Source of the DNA: Ruminococcus sp.
GTDB taxonomy: Bacteria > Bacillota_A > Clostridia > Oscillospirales > Ruminococcaceae
Length of the DNA: 61,823 nucleotides
Assembly (NCBI RefSeq): GCF_016283395.1
Contig: NZ_JAEEMU010000051.1
Span: 1 to 61,823, forward strand
Direction of reading: 5' to 3'
The translations under genes were made by a program, and so were the position numbers. The notes under the pieces were generated by a model. That model was not told where the DNA came from. It worked only from the letters and a program-made list of their open reading frames with translations, and did no database searches. How positions within the stretch are numbered: the first letter of the stretch is position 1; each line of letters opens with the position of its first letter. This document shows positions 32,459 to 41,072 of the stretch, one piece after another.

Positions 32459-35182
32459 TTATTTGATTATGAGAAGCTTTCTTAGTCCGATACTGTCGAA
32501 GATATCAACAACTCCGTCATAGTTTATATCTGCATATGCAGAGCTTGTTACAGGTTCGTTTTTCAGCAGGAATTTCTGGAGCATTACAAGGTCTGCAACG
32601 GTTACGTCTGTATCGTAATTCACATCGCCTGTACGCGCTTTTTCGGGAGAGAGTATTATCTTCTGGTTTTCAGTGCCCTTGTATTCTTCAAGACGGTAGT
32701 TGAGTGCGGAAGAATCACTGATAACAGTAACGCATTTTTCGTTCTGTACAAGTGAATATGAGCCGTCTTTATTGCAGGTGACTTTGAATTTCTGTGAGCT
32801 TTCGGCATTGTATTCCTTTGTGGTGATATTTCCTGCACTGTCAGATGTGAGTGCATCACCGTACTTGTTTATAATTGTATAGCTGCCGTCATCAAGCTTG
32901 GTGAATTTCCAGATATGGTCGTCTGCGTGATTTAATGAGTCGCCGTTTATTTCATGAATCTGCATATAGCTGTCTAAACCGAATTCTCTGTCTGAAGAAT
33001 TGTACAGGCAGTCTGATGAAGTGTCACGTATGGAGTATGAACCGTCAGCTACGGCAGGGTGAACGGGTTCAAGGCTGAACAGCTGGCAGTCATCGCCTCT
33101 GTATTCCCATTGATTGATGTTTCCGCCGTTTTCCTTTGACCATTCATATACGTCAAAACCGCTTTTTTCATTGGAATAAGCGGTAACAATACCGTAGTAT
33201 GAGCCTTGCTTTTTTAACATGAATTTCTGATTTTCTGCGCCTGTGAACTCCTGCAATTCAATGTTCACGCCGTCACCGTTTGAATTTTCGGCAAGTCCGA
33301 TGCATTTGTGCTCATCGCCTGCTGAAAGTATATAGAAATACTTTTCATCGATAGCTGTGAGCTTCCACTGCTGTGCCCAGCTGCCGTTGAATTCCCACTG
33401 CTGTATATTAGTGCTGATATCAAGGCTTCCGTTTGGCAGATCAACAGCCTTGCCGCTGTTGCGGTTGATGATATAATATGATACGTCGGAATGTAGCTCC
33501 GTACTTGAAATATAGGGGATATAGCTGCTTGGCAGCAGAAAATCCGTGGAATAGACTATCTTTGAGTCCTTGTCGGTGTAGTCGGGGATACCGACCTGAC
33601 GCTCCTTGCCGTTAAATTCTTTCGTTTGTACGCCCCATATGGTCTGATTATTGCTGCCTACTGCGGTGAATGACATTACTTTCTTGCCGTTTTCGTCCCT
33701 GGCTGCAAGGAAGTAACCGCTGTATTTCTGACCGCCTATAGTTATCTCGGCAGCCGAGCTCTCCTGTGACTGTGACCATTTTCCTGTAACTGCACCGCTT
33801 ATTGTACCATCGGAATTTAGCTTTATGCTGCTGTAGTTTATTATCTTTCCGTCTGTGGAAGTACCATGTTTGATGAATTCATAGTCACCGATAATGTTGG
33901 AGTCATCGTAGCCCGATGCGGATATTTCATCGCCTGCGTATTCGTATGGTGCTACAACAGGCCAGCCTTCTTCGTTGAAGTACATGGAGTGTACACGTAC
34001 CTCGTGGAATTCTGCGCCGTCGTCAAATCGGGTGTGATATACAAGATACCATTTGCCGTCATCATCGCGGAGTACGGAGTTATGTCCGCAAGCCATGTAA
34101 GCTTTGCTCAGTGAGCTGAATTTGTAGTTGCCCATGACTTTAAGACCTGTGGAGTCAAGATTGGGATTTGTGGGGAGGACTGCCTGTCTGCCTGCGGGAT
34201 CGGTAAACGGTCCGAGAGGCGATGCAGAGCGGAATACACGCATATTATATCCGCCTGTCGAAGTGAGTCCACCGAATGTTACCCATAAATAATAGTAGCC
34301 TGTATCTGCGTTGTATTCGATGAAAGGTCCTTCACCTGATTTGCCGTAGCCTCCCGATATTTTCGTACCGAAGTAGCTGTCCACCATTCGGCCGTCAGAG
34401 GTAGTGCCTGTTTTCGGGTGTATGCACTGTCCTGTTTTCGGGTCTATTTCAAGGGTGAAGATACCGCCTGACCATGAGCCGTAGCACATATACATCTTTC
34501 CGTTCGTATCATAGTATATGGTAGGGTCGATGGCGTTTGGGAAAAGCTGGTTGTTGAAGTCGTTGTTCCTGAACCAGCTGTTATTGAAGCTTACCTGTCC
34601 TGCGGCAATAAGCTCATCTATATTCGTTGAAGTGTACTTTTTGTTGACGTTCTTTGTTGTGCTCTTTACGTATGCGTCATTATTTGTAAAGCCTGAATAG
34701 ATGAGTGTTTCCACAAAGGTGTACGGTCCTTCGATATTCTTGGCTGCGGCATAAGCTATTACGGAACGCATATATGTTGAGGAGGTGCAGAAGTACATAA
34801 GGTACGCGCCTTTGCTGCCGTCAGAGTTTATGTAGTCTGCATCCCATACCACGTCAGGTGCCCATACGGCAAATCCGCCTGCGCAGTCCTCAAGGTCTTC
34901 ACCTGACCATGCAAAGGCTTTCTTCAGGTTTTGAGAAAGGTTGCCGAACTCCACATTATTTGTGGTAGCATAGCCGTTTGAGAAACGTCTCCAGTTCTTC
35001 AGGTCCGTTGTTTTGGCAGCTTCGATATGTGAGCCGAATACATAATAAGTACCGTTATCCTTGACTATGGAAGGATCATGTACGGATACACGCTGATTTG
35101 CTGCAAAAGAGTTCAGTCCTGTGAAAGCCGACAAGAATATGCAGCCTGAGACAGCTGCTGATATTAACTTTTTCAATTTCAT
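32459..35182 (-). CDS. Dockerin-bearing GH43 endo-arabinanase with ricin-type lectin domains
   Basis: A 907-aa secreted cellulosomal enzyme; the start at 35182 has GGAGGG upstream, and the ATG at 35197 overlaps that site. Signal peptide about 1-28. The GH43 five-bladed propeller (about 30-425) has VHDPSIVKDNGTYYVFGSH (catalytic base Asp), NAIDPTIYYDTNGKMYMCYGS and SGEGPFIEYNADTGYYYLW (catalytic acid Glu), and HNSVLRDDDGKWYLVYHTR, the arabinan endo-1,5-alpha-L-arabinosidase pattern. A C-terminal beta-barrel (about 425-535) typical of larger arabinanases follows. Two ricin-B/CBM13-like domains lie at about 560-700 and 705-845, with repeated QxW-like motifs (NIQQWEFNGSWAQQW, NINQWEYRG). The type I dockerin is at about 850-907 (GDVNYDTDVTVAD, DINYDGVVDIFD). 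Likely debranches or cuts pectic arabinan. Confidence 0.93.
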   Translation of the reverse strand: MKLKKLISAAVSGCIFLSAFTGLNSFAANQRVSVHDPSIVKDNGTYYVFGSHIEAAKTTDLKNWRRFSNGYATTNNVEFGNLSQNLKKAFAWSGEDLEDCAGGFAVWAPDVVWDADYINSDGSKGAYLMYFCTSSTYMRSVIAYAAAKNIEGPYTFVETLIYSGFTNNDAYVKSTTKNVNKKYTSTNIDELIAAGQVSFNNSWFRNNDFNNQLFPNAIDPTIYYDTNGKMYMCYGSWSGGIFTLEIDPKTGQCIHPKTGTTSDGRMVDSYFGTKISGGYGKSGEGPFIEYNADTGYYYLWVTFGGLTSTGGYNMRVFRSASPLGPFTDPAGRQAVLPTNPNLDSTGLKVMGNYKFSSLSKAYMACGHNSVLRDDDGKWYLVYHTRFDDGAEFHEVRVHSMYFNEEGWPVVAPYEYAGDEISASGYDDSNIIGDYEFIKHGTSTDGKIINYSSIKLNSDGTISGAVTGKWSQSQESSAAEITIGGQKYSGYFLAARDENGKKVMSFTAVGSNNQTIWGVQTKEFNGKERQVGIPDYTDKDSKIVYSTDFLLPSSYIPYISSTELHSDVSYYIINRNSGKAVDLPNGSLDISTNIQQWEFNGSWAQQWKLTAIDEKYFYILSAGDEHKCIGLAENSNGDGVNIELQEFTGAENQKFMLKKQGSYYGIVTAYSNEKSGFDVYEWSKENGGNINQWEYRGDDCQLFSLEPVHPAVADGSYSIRDTSSDCLYNSSDREFGLDSYMQIHEINGDSLNHADDHIWKFTKLDDGSYTIINKYGDALTSDSAGNITTKEYNAESSQKFKVTCNKDGSYSLVQNEKCVTVISDSSALNYRLEEYKGTENQKIILSPEKARTGDVNYDTDVTVADLVMLQKFLLKNEPVTSSAYADINYDGVVDIFDSIGLRKLLIIK

Positions 35183-35216
35183 TTTAATACCCTCCAAACA
35201 TAGAAATGTTTATATA

Positions 35217-35246
35217 ATTATAGCATTTTTTTAGTCAAAGTGTCAA
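35217..35246 (-). promoter_or_regulatory. Sigma-A promoter of the GH43 gene
   Basis: Minus strand TTGACA (35246-35241), 18 nt, extended TGC-TATAAT (35222-35217). No ECF-type promoter seen here. Confidence 0.75.
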
Positions 35247-35378
35247 TGGATAAGAAGTGTACAAAAGTATTCAAACTATTACATATAGTGTAAATATTCA
35301 TATCGTGGGCTCTTGCATATATTTTTTTGTAAAAGAATGAGCTTTTTTTGTCAAAAGTTACGATTTTGAACCAAACTA

Positions 35379-35407
35379 TTGGAATTATGGAAAATCTGTG
35401 CTATAAT
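35379..35407 (+). promoter_or_regulatory. Promoter of the riboswitch-controlled operon
   Basis: TTGGAA 35379-35384, 17 nt, TGC-TATAAT 35402-35407. Confidence 0.7.
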
Positions 35408-35440
35408 GTCACTTGTATTCATTGATAATTTAAATGAAAT

Positions 35441-35630
35441 AAGGTAAACGGTGCCTTCCAGCTTCGGTACGGAAGGGTAAAAGGGAAGCAGGTGCGAAAC
35501 CTGAACGAACTCGTCACTGTAATCAGACAGCATTTTTCTATGTGCTCACGCACAGCCACTGTGTAAAAACGGGAAGGCAGAAAAATGTGCTATTGCCTGT
35601 AAGTCAGGAAACCTGCCGCTTATCGGTACA
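35441..35630 (+). promoter_or_regulatory. Cobalamin riboswitch
   Basis: The classic B12-element pieces occur in order: ACGGTGCCTTCC, AAAAGGGAAGCAGGTGCGAAACC, GCCACTGTG, CGGGAAGGC and the B12 box AAGTCAGGAAACCTGCC (about 35601-35617). The ligand should be an adenosyl- or methylcobalamin type corrinoid. A terminator that can act as expression platform lies downstream at 35700-35733. Riboswitches of this kind normally shut the downstream genes when cobalamin is plentiful, so the operon to 42009 is expected to serve corrinoid, cobalt or related tetrapyrrole acquisition. Confidence 0.95.
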
Positions 35631-35699
35631 TGGGATAATTCCCAGGATCACGAGGCATTGATCGTACCATTGCTGCCCGTAAAGTTAACGGGTTTATTT

Positions 35700-35733
35700 T
35701 GATGCCTTCTGCCTGAGCGGAAGGTTTTTTTGC
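35700..35733 (+). terminator. Terminator, expression platform of the cobalamin riboswitch
   Basis: CCTTCTGC - CTGA - GCGGAAGG followed by TTTTTTT, between riboswitch and first gene. Confidence 0.8.
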
Positions 35734-35773
35734 GCACGACCTATGTCTCCTGAAAAAACAGGAGGAAAAGAAA

Positions 35774-36823
35774 ATGAAAATGAGAAGAATGATCGCAGCC
35801 GCTGCTGCACTTACACTTACTGCTGCTTGCTTCACTTCATGCGGTGACAGCGAAAAGAAGGACAGTGGTAATAACGCTGCAACAGAAGCTACTACAACTG
35901 CTGTAACAACTGATGCTGATACTACCGAAGCAACAGAAGCTGAAACAACTACTGAGGCTGAGGAAGAGGACGATGAGGAGAACTACGATACAGGCGATGC
36001 TTCACTTGATAACATCAGAAATCAGGACGAGATCGGTGACAGTGAGCTCCTCGTTATAAGCTTCGGTACAAGCTTCAACGACAGCCGCCGTCTTACTATC
36101 GGTGCTATCGAGAATGCTCTCGAAAAGGCATTCCCTGATTACTCTGTACGCCGCGGTTTCACAGCTAATATCGTTATAGATCATGTTAATAAGAGAGACG
36201 GTATTCTCATTGATGATATAGATGCTGCTCTTAAAAGAGCTGTTGACAATAAGGTAAAGACTCTCGTTGTTCAGCCTACTCACCTTATGAACGGTCTTGA
36301 GTATGAGGAAGTTACAGGAAAGATCGCTGAATACTCAGATGCTTTCGACAAGGTAGTTATCGGCGAGCCGCTTCTTACAAGCGATGACGACTTTGCTAAG
36401 GTAGAAAAGGCTATCACAGAATGGACAAAGGAGTATGATGACGGAGAGACTGCTATCTGCTTCATGGGTCACGGTACAGAAGCTGAGTCAAATGCTGTAT
36501 ATCAGAAGATGCAGGATCTCCTTACAGCTGACGGCTTCAAGAATTACTATGTAGGAACTGTTGAGGCAACTCCTTCAGTTGAAGATGTTCTTGCAAAGGT
36601 AAAGGAAGGCAATTACAAGAAGGTAGTCCTTGAGCCGCTTATGGTTGTTGCAGGCGACCACGCTAACAATGATATGGCAGGCGATGAAGAGGATTCATGG
36701 AAGTCCATATTCCTTGCTGAGGGTTATGACGTTGAGTGTGTGCTGAGAGGTCTCGGTGAGAACGAAGATATCCAGAAGATATACGTTGAACACGCTCAGA
36801 AGGCTATCGACTCTGTAAAGTAA
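35774..36823 (+). CDS. cbiK: Exported CbiK-type sirohydrochlorin cobaltochelatase (lipoprotein)
   Basis: A 349-aa protein with a lipoprotein signal (hydrophobic helix, then ..FTSC, Cys23; Cys19 is an alternative). A Thr/Glu-rich acidic linker (about 25-75) leads to a full CbiK chelatase domain (about 82-349): LLVISFGTSFNDSR at the start, QPTHLMNGLEYEE, and the metal-ligand histidines in FMGHGTEAESNAVY (His233) and VVAGDHANNDM (His296). The spacing of these His fits CbiK. CbiK puts cobalt into sirohydrochlorin in the anaerobic B12 route and is usually cytoplasmic; exported forms are known from Desulfovibrio. First gene after the riboswitch; ribosome site AGGAGG. Confidence 0.9.
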   Translation: MKMRRMIAAAAALTLTAACFTSCGDSEKKDSGNNAATEATTTAVTTDADTTEATEAETTTEAEEEDDEENYDTGDASLDNIRNQDEIGDSELLVISFGTSFNDSRRLTIGAIENALEKAFPDYSVRRGFTANIVIDHVNKRDGILIDDIDAALKRAVDNKVKTLVVQPTHLMNGLEYEEVTGKIAEYSDAFDKVVIGEPLLTSDDDFAKVEKAITEWTKEYDDGETAICFMGHGTEAESNAVYQKMQDLLTADGFKNYYVGTVEATPSVEDVLAKVKEGNYKKVVLEPLMVVAGDHANNDMAGDEEDSWKSIFLAEGYDVECVLRGLGENEDIQKIYVEHAQKAIDSVK

Positions 36824-36888
36824 TAATATAAGTAAAATTATGACCGCAGCCGACTTTATGTCGGCTGCTTCACTAAGAGGTAATTTTT

Positions 36889-37824
36889 ATGTATAAAAAA
36901 ATCGCACTGATCTCACTTTTATTGTCTGCTGCTGTACTTACTTCATGCGGCGATAAGGAAAAAACTTCTTCAAATGAGGCAAAGACTACAACTGCTGCTG
37001 TTGAGACTACAACAGAAGCGGAAACAACTACTACTGTTGCCGAGACCGAAGCTGAGACTACTACCGAACAGGTCACTGCACCTCAGCAGGAAGTCGGATA
37101 TGAGGGCATGGTGGCTGTTGCTGCTGACAAACTCAAAGACGGTGAGTACGATATAAATGTTGATTCAAGCTCGTCAATGTTCAAGATAACCGAATGTAAG
37201 CTTACAGTTGCAGACGGTAAGATGACAGCTAAAATGACTATGAGCGGAAGCGGCTATGAGTATTTATTCATGGGTACAGGCGAAGATGCAGCAAAGGCTT
37301 CCGAAAGCGATTACATCAATGCAGAGGAGAGCGGCGATGTAGTGGCTTTCACTGTTCCTGTTGAAGCCCTTGACAAGGAGATTGACTGTGCTGCTTTCAG
37401 CAAGCGCAAGGAACAGTGGTACGACAGAAAGCTTGTATTCCGCGCTGATTCACTTCCTGATGAGGCTTTCTCTGAAAGCAGATATAATACTGTTGAGTCT
37501 CTCGGCATAAAGGACGGAGAATACAATGTAGATGTAAAGCTTGAGGGCGGCTCGGGAAAAGCATCTGTTGTTTCGCCTGCAAAGCTTACTGTAAAGGACG
37601 GTAAGGCTGCTGCTGAAATTATCTGGAGCAGCAACAAGTACGATTACATGATAGTCGGCGATGAGAAGATACTTCCTGTAAGTACAGAGGAATTTTCTAT
37701 ATTTGAGATACCTGTTACAGGCTTTGACTACAAAATGCCTGTCAAGGCTGATACTACAGCTATGAGTACTCCCCACGAGATAGAGTATACTCTTTTCTTT
37801 GATTCTTCCACAATAACCGAATAA
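36889..37824 (+). CDS. Lipoprotein with two tandem NEAT-like beta domains
   Basis: A 311-aa surface lipoprotein: signal with lipobox VLTSC (Cys20), then a Thr/Glu linker (about 25-65). Two similar domains follow, about 70-185 and 205-311; each starts with KDGEY(D/N)(I/V)(N/D)V and continues ..KLTV(A/K)DGK..A.....S(G/N)xY(E/D)Y(L/M)(F/I)(M/V)G. The pattern, and the Tyr pair in the YEYLFMG / YDYMIVG strand, recall NEAT domains of Gram-positive heme transport, but I could not align a full NEAT signature. It lies between the chelatase and the ABC importer, so tetrapyrrole or corrinoid capture at the cell surface is a reasonable inference. A GC hairpin (36846-36871) without T-run precedes it. Confidence 0.72.
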   Translation: MYKKIALISLLLSAAVLTSCGDKEKTSSNEAKTTTAAVETTTEAETTTTVAETEAETTTEQVTAPQQEVGYEGMVAVAADKLKDGEYDINVDSSSSMFKITECKLTVADGKMTAKMTMSGSGYEYLFMGTGEDAAKASESDYINAEESGDVVAFTVPVEALDKEIDCAAFSKRKEQWYDRKLVFRADSLPDEAFSESRYNTVESLGIKDGEYNVDVKLEGGSGKASVVSPAKLTVKDGKAAAEIIWSSNKYDYMIVGDEKILPVSTEEFSIFEIPVTGFDYKMPVKADTTAMSTPHEIEYTLFFDSSTITE

Positions 37825-37825
37825 A

Positions 37826-38938
37826 ATGCTTAAACGTGTATTTTGCGGAGCTGCTGCTTTAGTTTTGCTTGTTGGCTGCGGCAGTAAAAAAAGTACAGAT
37901 GCTGTTTCTCACGGTGGAAAAATGCTGGAGCTGAAATATGCTCAGCAGTTTTCAGCGGAGTATATCGACAACGACTGTGTACTTGTAACTATTGCTGATG
38001 ACAAATATGTTATAGTGCCTGAGAACAGTGAAGCTCCGAAGTCGGCAGGTGATGCTGTAGTTATTCAGCAGCCCGTGGATAATGTGTATAATGCAGCTTC
38101 TTCTGCTATGGACCTTATTGACGGGGCAGGTGCGCTTGATGATGTGACCATGACTTCCACAAAGTATGATGACTGGAGCTTGCAGAGTATCCGTGACAGG
38201 ATAGACAGCGGCGATATAACATATATCGGCAAGTACAGTGCGCCTGATTATGAGGCTCTCCTCGAAGAGGAATGTGGTCTTGCTGTTGAATCTACTATGA
38301 TATATCACAGTCCTGAAGTCAAGGAGCAGATAGAAGCTCTCGGTATACCTGTTCTTGTGGAGAGGTCAAGCTATGAAAAAGACCCTCTCGGCAGAATGGA
38401 GTGGATAAAGCTTTACGGGCTTATCTTTAACTGCGAGGAGCAGGCGCAGAAGCTGTTTGATGATAAGACAAAGCAGATAGAAGAAATACTCACGGAAGAA
38501 AATACAGGCAGAAAAGCTGCGTTTTTCTATATCAACTCCGCAGGCGGTGTGGTAGTCCGCAAGCCCTCGGATTACGTTCCCGAAATGATGAGAATGGCAG
38601 GGGGAGAGTACATTTTTACCAATGATGACCTGAAAACTGATGAGAACGCACTTTCTTCAATGACTATTCAGCCTGAGTCGTTTTATGAGAAGGCGTGTGA
38701 TGCTGATATTATTTTCTATAACAGCGATATCACAGGAAGTGTCGCAAGTATAGATGATATTATAAAAAAATATCCTCTGCTCAGGGATTTCAAGGCTGTG
38801 AAAAACGGTGAGGTCTGGTGTACGGAAAAGAATATTTATCAGCAGACAACAGGTGCTGCTGATATGATAAAGGAGTTTCACAGCGTTTTCAAGGGTGAAG
38901 CTGATGACAAAATGAATTTTATGTATCGTCTGGAGTGA
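37826..38938 (+). CDS. ABC transporter substrate-binding lipoprotein (BtuF/FhuD-like)
   Basis: A 370-aa lipoprotein, lipobox LLVGC with Cys18. The mature part has the TroA/BtuF-type periplasmic-binding fold: an N-terminal lobe including ESTMIYHSPEVKEQIEALGIPVLVERSSYEKDPLGRMEWIKLYGLIF, which matches the VxxxE / hinge-helix region of class III binding proteins, and a C-terminal lobe ending with NGEVWCTEKNIYQQTTGAADMI. These bind siderophores, heme or corrinoids. The start ATG lies two bases after the previous stop. Together with the next two genes it forms a complete importer; the cobalamin riboswitch makes a corrinoid or its precursor the likeliest cargo. Confidence 0.88.
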   Translation: MLKRVFCGAAALVLLVGCGSKKSTDAVSHGGKMLELKYAQQFSAEYIDNDCVLVTIADDKYVIVPENSEAPKSAGDAVVIQQPVDNVYNAASSAMDLIDGAGALDDVTMTSTKYDDWSLQSIRDRIDSGDITYIGKYSAPDYEALLEEECGLAVESTMIYHSPEVKEQIEALGIPVLVERSSYEKDPLGRMEWIKLYGLIFNCEEQAQKLFDDKTKQIEEILTEENTGRKAAFFYINSAGGVVVRKPSDYVPEMMRMAGGEYIFTNDDLKTDENALSSMTIQPESFYEKACDADIIFYNSDITGSVASIDDIIKKYPLLRDFKAVKNGEVWCTEKNIYQQTTGAADMIKEFHSVFKGEADDKMNFMYRLE

Positions 38939-38944
38939 TAATGA

Positions 38945-39967
38945 ATGAAAGTTCAGCGGCAGCGTATGATATGGGGATATATTATCCTCACCGTTATGCT
39001 TATATTTCTTGCTGTATTGAATATCTGTGCAGGAAGTGCGGATATATCCGTTCATAGAATGATAAATGCGCTCCGCGAGCCTGATACGGATAAAGCTGCG
39101 TACAATATAATAACAGGACTGAGACTTCCTCGTACTGCTGCGGCTGTTATCCTCGGAGGGGCTTTGTCAGTCTCGGGATTTTTACTTCAGAATTTCTTTG
39201 CAAACCCTATTGCAGGTCCTTATATCCTCGGTATATCATCAGGTGCAAAGCTTATGGTGGCACTGCTCATGGTATTCTCATTGTCACAGGGCTTTGCTGT
39301 GAATTCATTCGGCATGGTAACGGCGGCATTTGTGGGTTCAATGATATCAATGGGGATAATTCTGCTCATATCGGGTAAGGTAAAGCGTATGTCCGTGCTT
39401 ATTGTGTGCGGTGTAATGATAGGCTATATATGCTCGGCTATTACTGAGCTTGTGGTGAATTTTTCTGACGACTCTAATATCGTTAATCTGCATAACTGGT
39501 CAATGGGAAGTTTTTCGGGTATCGGAAAAGGCGATGTAATTACTTCGGCAGCTATAGTTTTTCCTGCATGTGTACTTGCTTTTCTGTTGTCAAAGCCTAT
39601 GAACGCTTATCAGCTGGGTGAGGAATATGCGGTAAATTCGGGAGTACATATCAAAGCTTTCAGAGCTTCTCTCATACTGCTTTCAAGTGTGCTTTCCGCC
39701 TGCGTTACAGCTTTTGCAGGTCCTGTTTCCTTTGTGGGTGTTGCAGTTCCACATATCATTAAAAGCGGATTTGGTACGGCAAAGCCTATACGTATACTGC
39801 CTGCCTGTTTTCTCGGAGGTGCGGTATTCTGTCTGCTGTGTGACCTGATAACGAGGACGCTTTTTGCTCCAACAGAGCTGAGTATCAGTACAGTAACTGC
39901 TGTATTCGGTGCGCCTGTTGTTATATATATGCTTCTTCACAAGGAAAGGAGAGGCGGAAATGAATGA
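38945..39967 (+). CDS. ABC transporter permease, FecCD/BtuC family
   Basis: A 340-aa permease with about ten helices. Typical family stretches: TGLRLPRTAAAVILGGALSVSGFLLQNFFANPIAGPYILG, near the N-terminus, AGPVSFVGVAVPHIIK, the coupling-helix region contacting the ATPase, and the following RILPACFLGGAVFCLLCDLITR. It works with the binding protein and the ATPase on either side. The gene starts 6 nt after the binding-protein stop and overlaps the ATPase gene by 8 nt. Confidence 0.92.
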   Translation: MKVQRQRMIWGYIILTVMLIFLAVLNICAGSADISVHRMINALREPDTDKAAYNIITGLRLPRTAAAVILGGALSVSGFLLQNFFANPIAGPYILGISSGAKLMVALLMVFSLSQGFAVNSFGMVTAAFVGSMISMGIILLISGKVKRMSVLIVCGVMIGYICSAITELVVNFSDDSNIVNLHNWSMGSFSGIGKGDVITSAAIVFPACVLAFLLSKPMNAYQLGEEYAVNSGVHIKAFRASLILLSSVLSACVTAFAGPVSFVGVAVPHIIKSGFGTAKPIRILPACFLGGAVFCLLCDLITRTLFAPTELSISTVTAVFGAPVVIYMLLHKERRGGNE

Positions 39968-41072
39968 GATAATGCTGAGTACAAAAGCTCTTTCGGCAGG
40001 TTATGCCAAAAAGGTCATTGTTGAGGGCGTGGAGATAAATGCGGAGCAGGGTAAGATACTGACTCTCATAGGTCCTAACGGTGCAGGAAAATCAACTATA
40101 CTGAAAACTATCTGCCGACAGCTCAGTCCTTTGGGCGGTGCTGTTTATATCGGAAAAGACAAGCTTGAAGATTTCAGCGGCAATCAGCTTGCAAGGTCGG
40201 TATCGGTGCTTCTCACAGGCAGGGTAAAGACCGAATATATGCGGTGCATAGACGTTGTTGAGACAGGACGTTATCCCTATACGGGCAGGCTGGGAGTGCT
40301 GTCTGATAAGGACAGGGAAAAGGTCAGAGAAGCACTCAGGCTCGTTGATGCTGAGGATATCGCTGAATGTGACTTCGACAGGATAAGCGACGGTCAGCGT
40401 CAGAGGATAATGCTTGCAGGTGCTATCTGCCGTGAGCCTGATATTCTTATACTCGATGAGCCTACCACTTTTCTTGATATAAAGTATAAGCTGGAGCTTA
40501 TGAAGATACTGAAAAAGCTTGCCGATGAGCGTCATATAGCCGTTATCATGTCGCTCCACGAGCTGGAGCTGGCTCAGCGCGTTTCCGATACTATCATATG
40601 TATCAAGGGTAAAGGTATCTATCGCACAGGTACTCCGCAGGAAATATTCTCGGGAGGCTGTATTGAGGAGCTTTACGGAGTTGAAAAGGGAAGCTTCTGC
40701 GAAGCCTACGGTTCACCTGAGCTTGGAAAGCTCTCTTCACCTCCCGAGGTGTTCGTTATAGGAGGAGGCGGTAGCGCGATCGCTTTGTACCGAAGTCTGC
40801 GCCGAAAGGGTATCGCCTTTGCGGCAGGTATAATCCACGAAAATGATGTCGAATATCCCGTTGCAGCTGCTCTTGCTTCGGAGCTTGTATCGGAGCAGGC
40901 TTTTGAAGCTGTTTCAGATGAGAAATATAAGGAAGCACTGGAACTTATGAGAAGCTGCGGAAATGCTGTTTGTACGCTGAAAAGCTTTGGTACTATGAAT
41001 GAAAAATGCAGGCAGCTCATGGTCGAAGCTGAAAAAACGGGTATTTTAAGAGGTATAGAGTCATATGAGTGA
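39960..41072 (+). CDS. ABC transporter ATPase, FecE/BtuD type, with extra C-terminal Rossmann-like domain
   Basis: A 370-aa protein; start at 39960 after AAAGGAGAGG (the frame opens earlier at 39909 inside the permease gene). Residues about 1-250 are a standard import ATPase: Walker A GPNGAGKST, Walker B ILILDEPTTFLDI, and the H-loop MSLHE. The signature reads ISDGQRQR in place of LSGGQ, a variant seen in this subfamily. Residues about 260-370 form an added domain starting VFVIGGGGSAIALYR with a Gly-rich, nucleotide-binding-like turn. This extension is absent from ordinary BtuD/FhuC (about 250-270 aa). Its role is unknown; regulation by a nucleotide or corrinoid ligand is a guess. Confidence 0.9.
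   Translation: MNEIMLSTKALSAGYAKKVIVEGVEINAEQGKILTLIGPNGAGKSTILKTICRQLSPLGGAVYIGKDKLEDFSGNQLARSVSVLLTGRVKTEYMRCIDVVETGRYPYTGRLGVLSDKDREKVREALRLVDAEDIAECDFDRISDGQRQRIMLAGAICREPDILILDEPTTFLDIKYKLELMKILKKLADERHIAVIMSLHELELAQRVSDTIICIKGKGIYRTGTPQEIFSGGCIEELYGVEKGSFCEAYGSPELGKLSSPPEVFVIGGGGSAIALYRSLRRKGIAFAAGIIHENDVEYPVAAALASELVSEQAFEAVSDEKYKEALELMRSCGNAVCTLKSFGTMNEKCRQLMVEAEKTGILRGIESYE

Noticed and set aside
35183..35440. ECF-type promoter for the GH43 gene, linking it to the sigma cassettes
   Set aside because: I found only a sigma-A type promoter (TTGACA-N18-TATAAT) and no 8-15-5 CGACT element.
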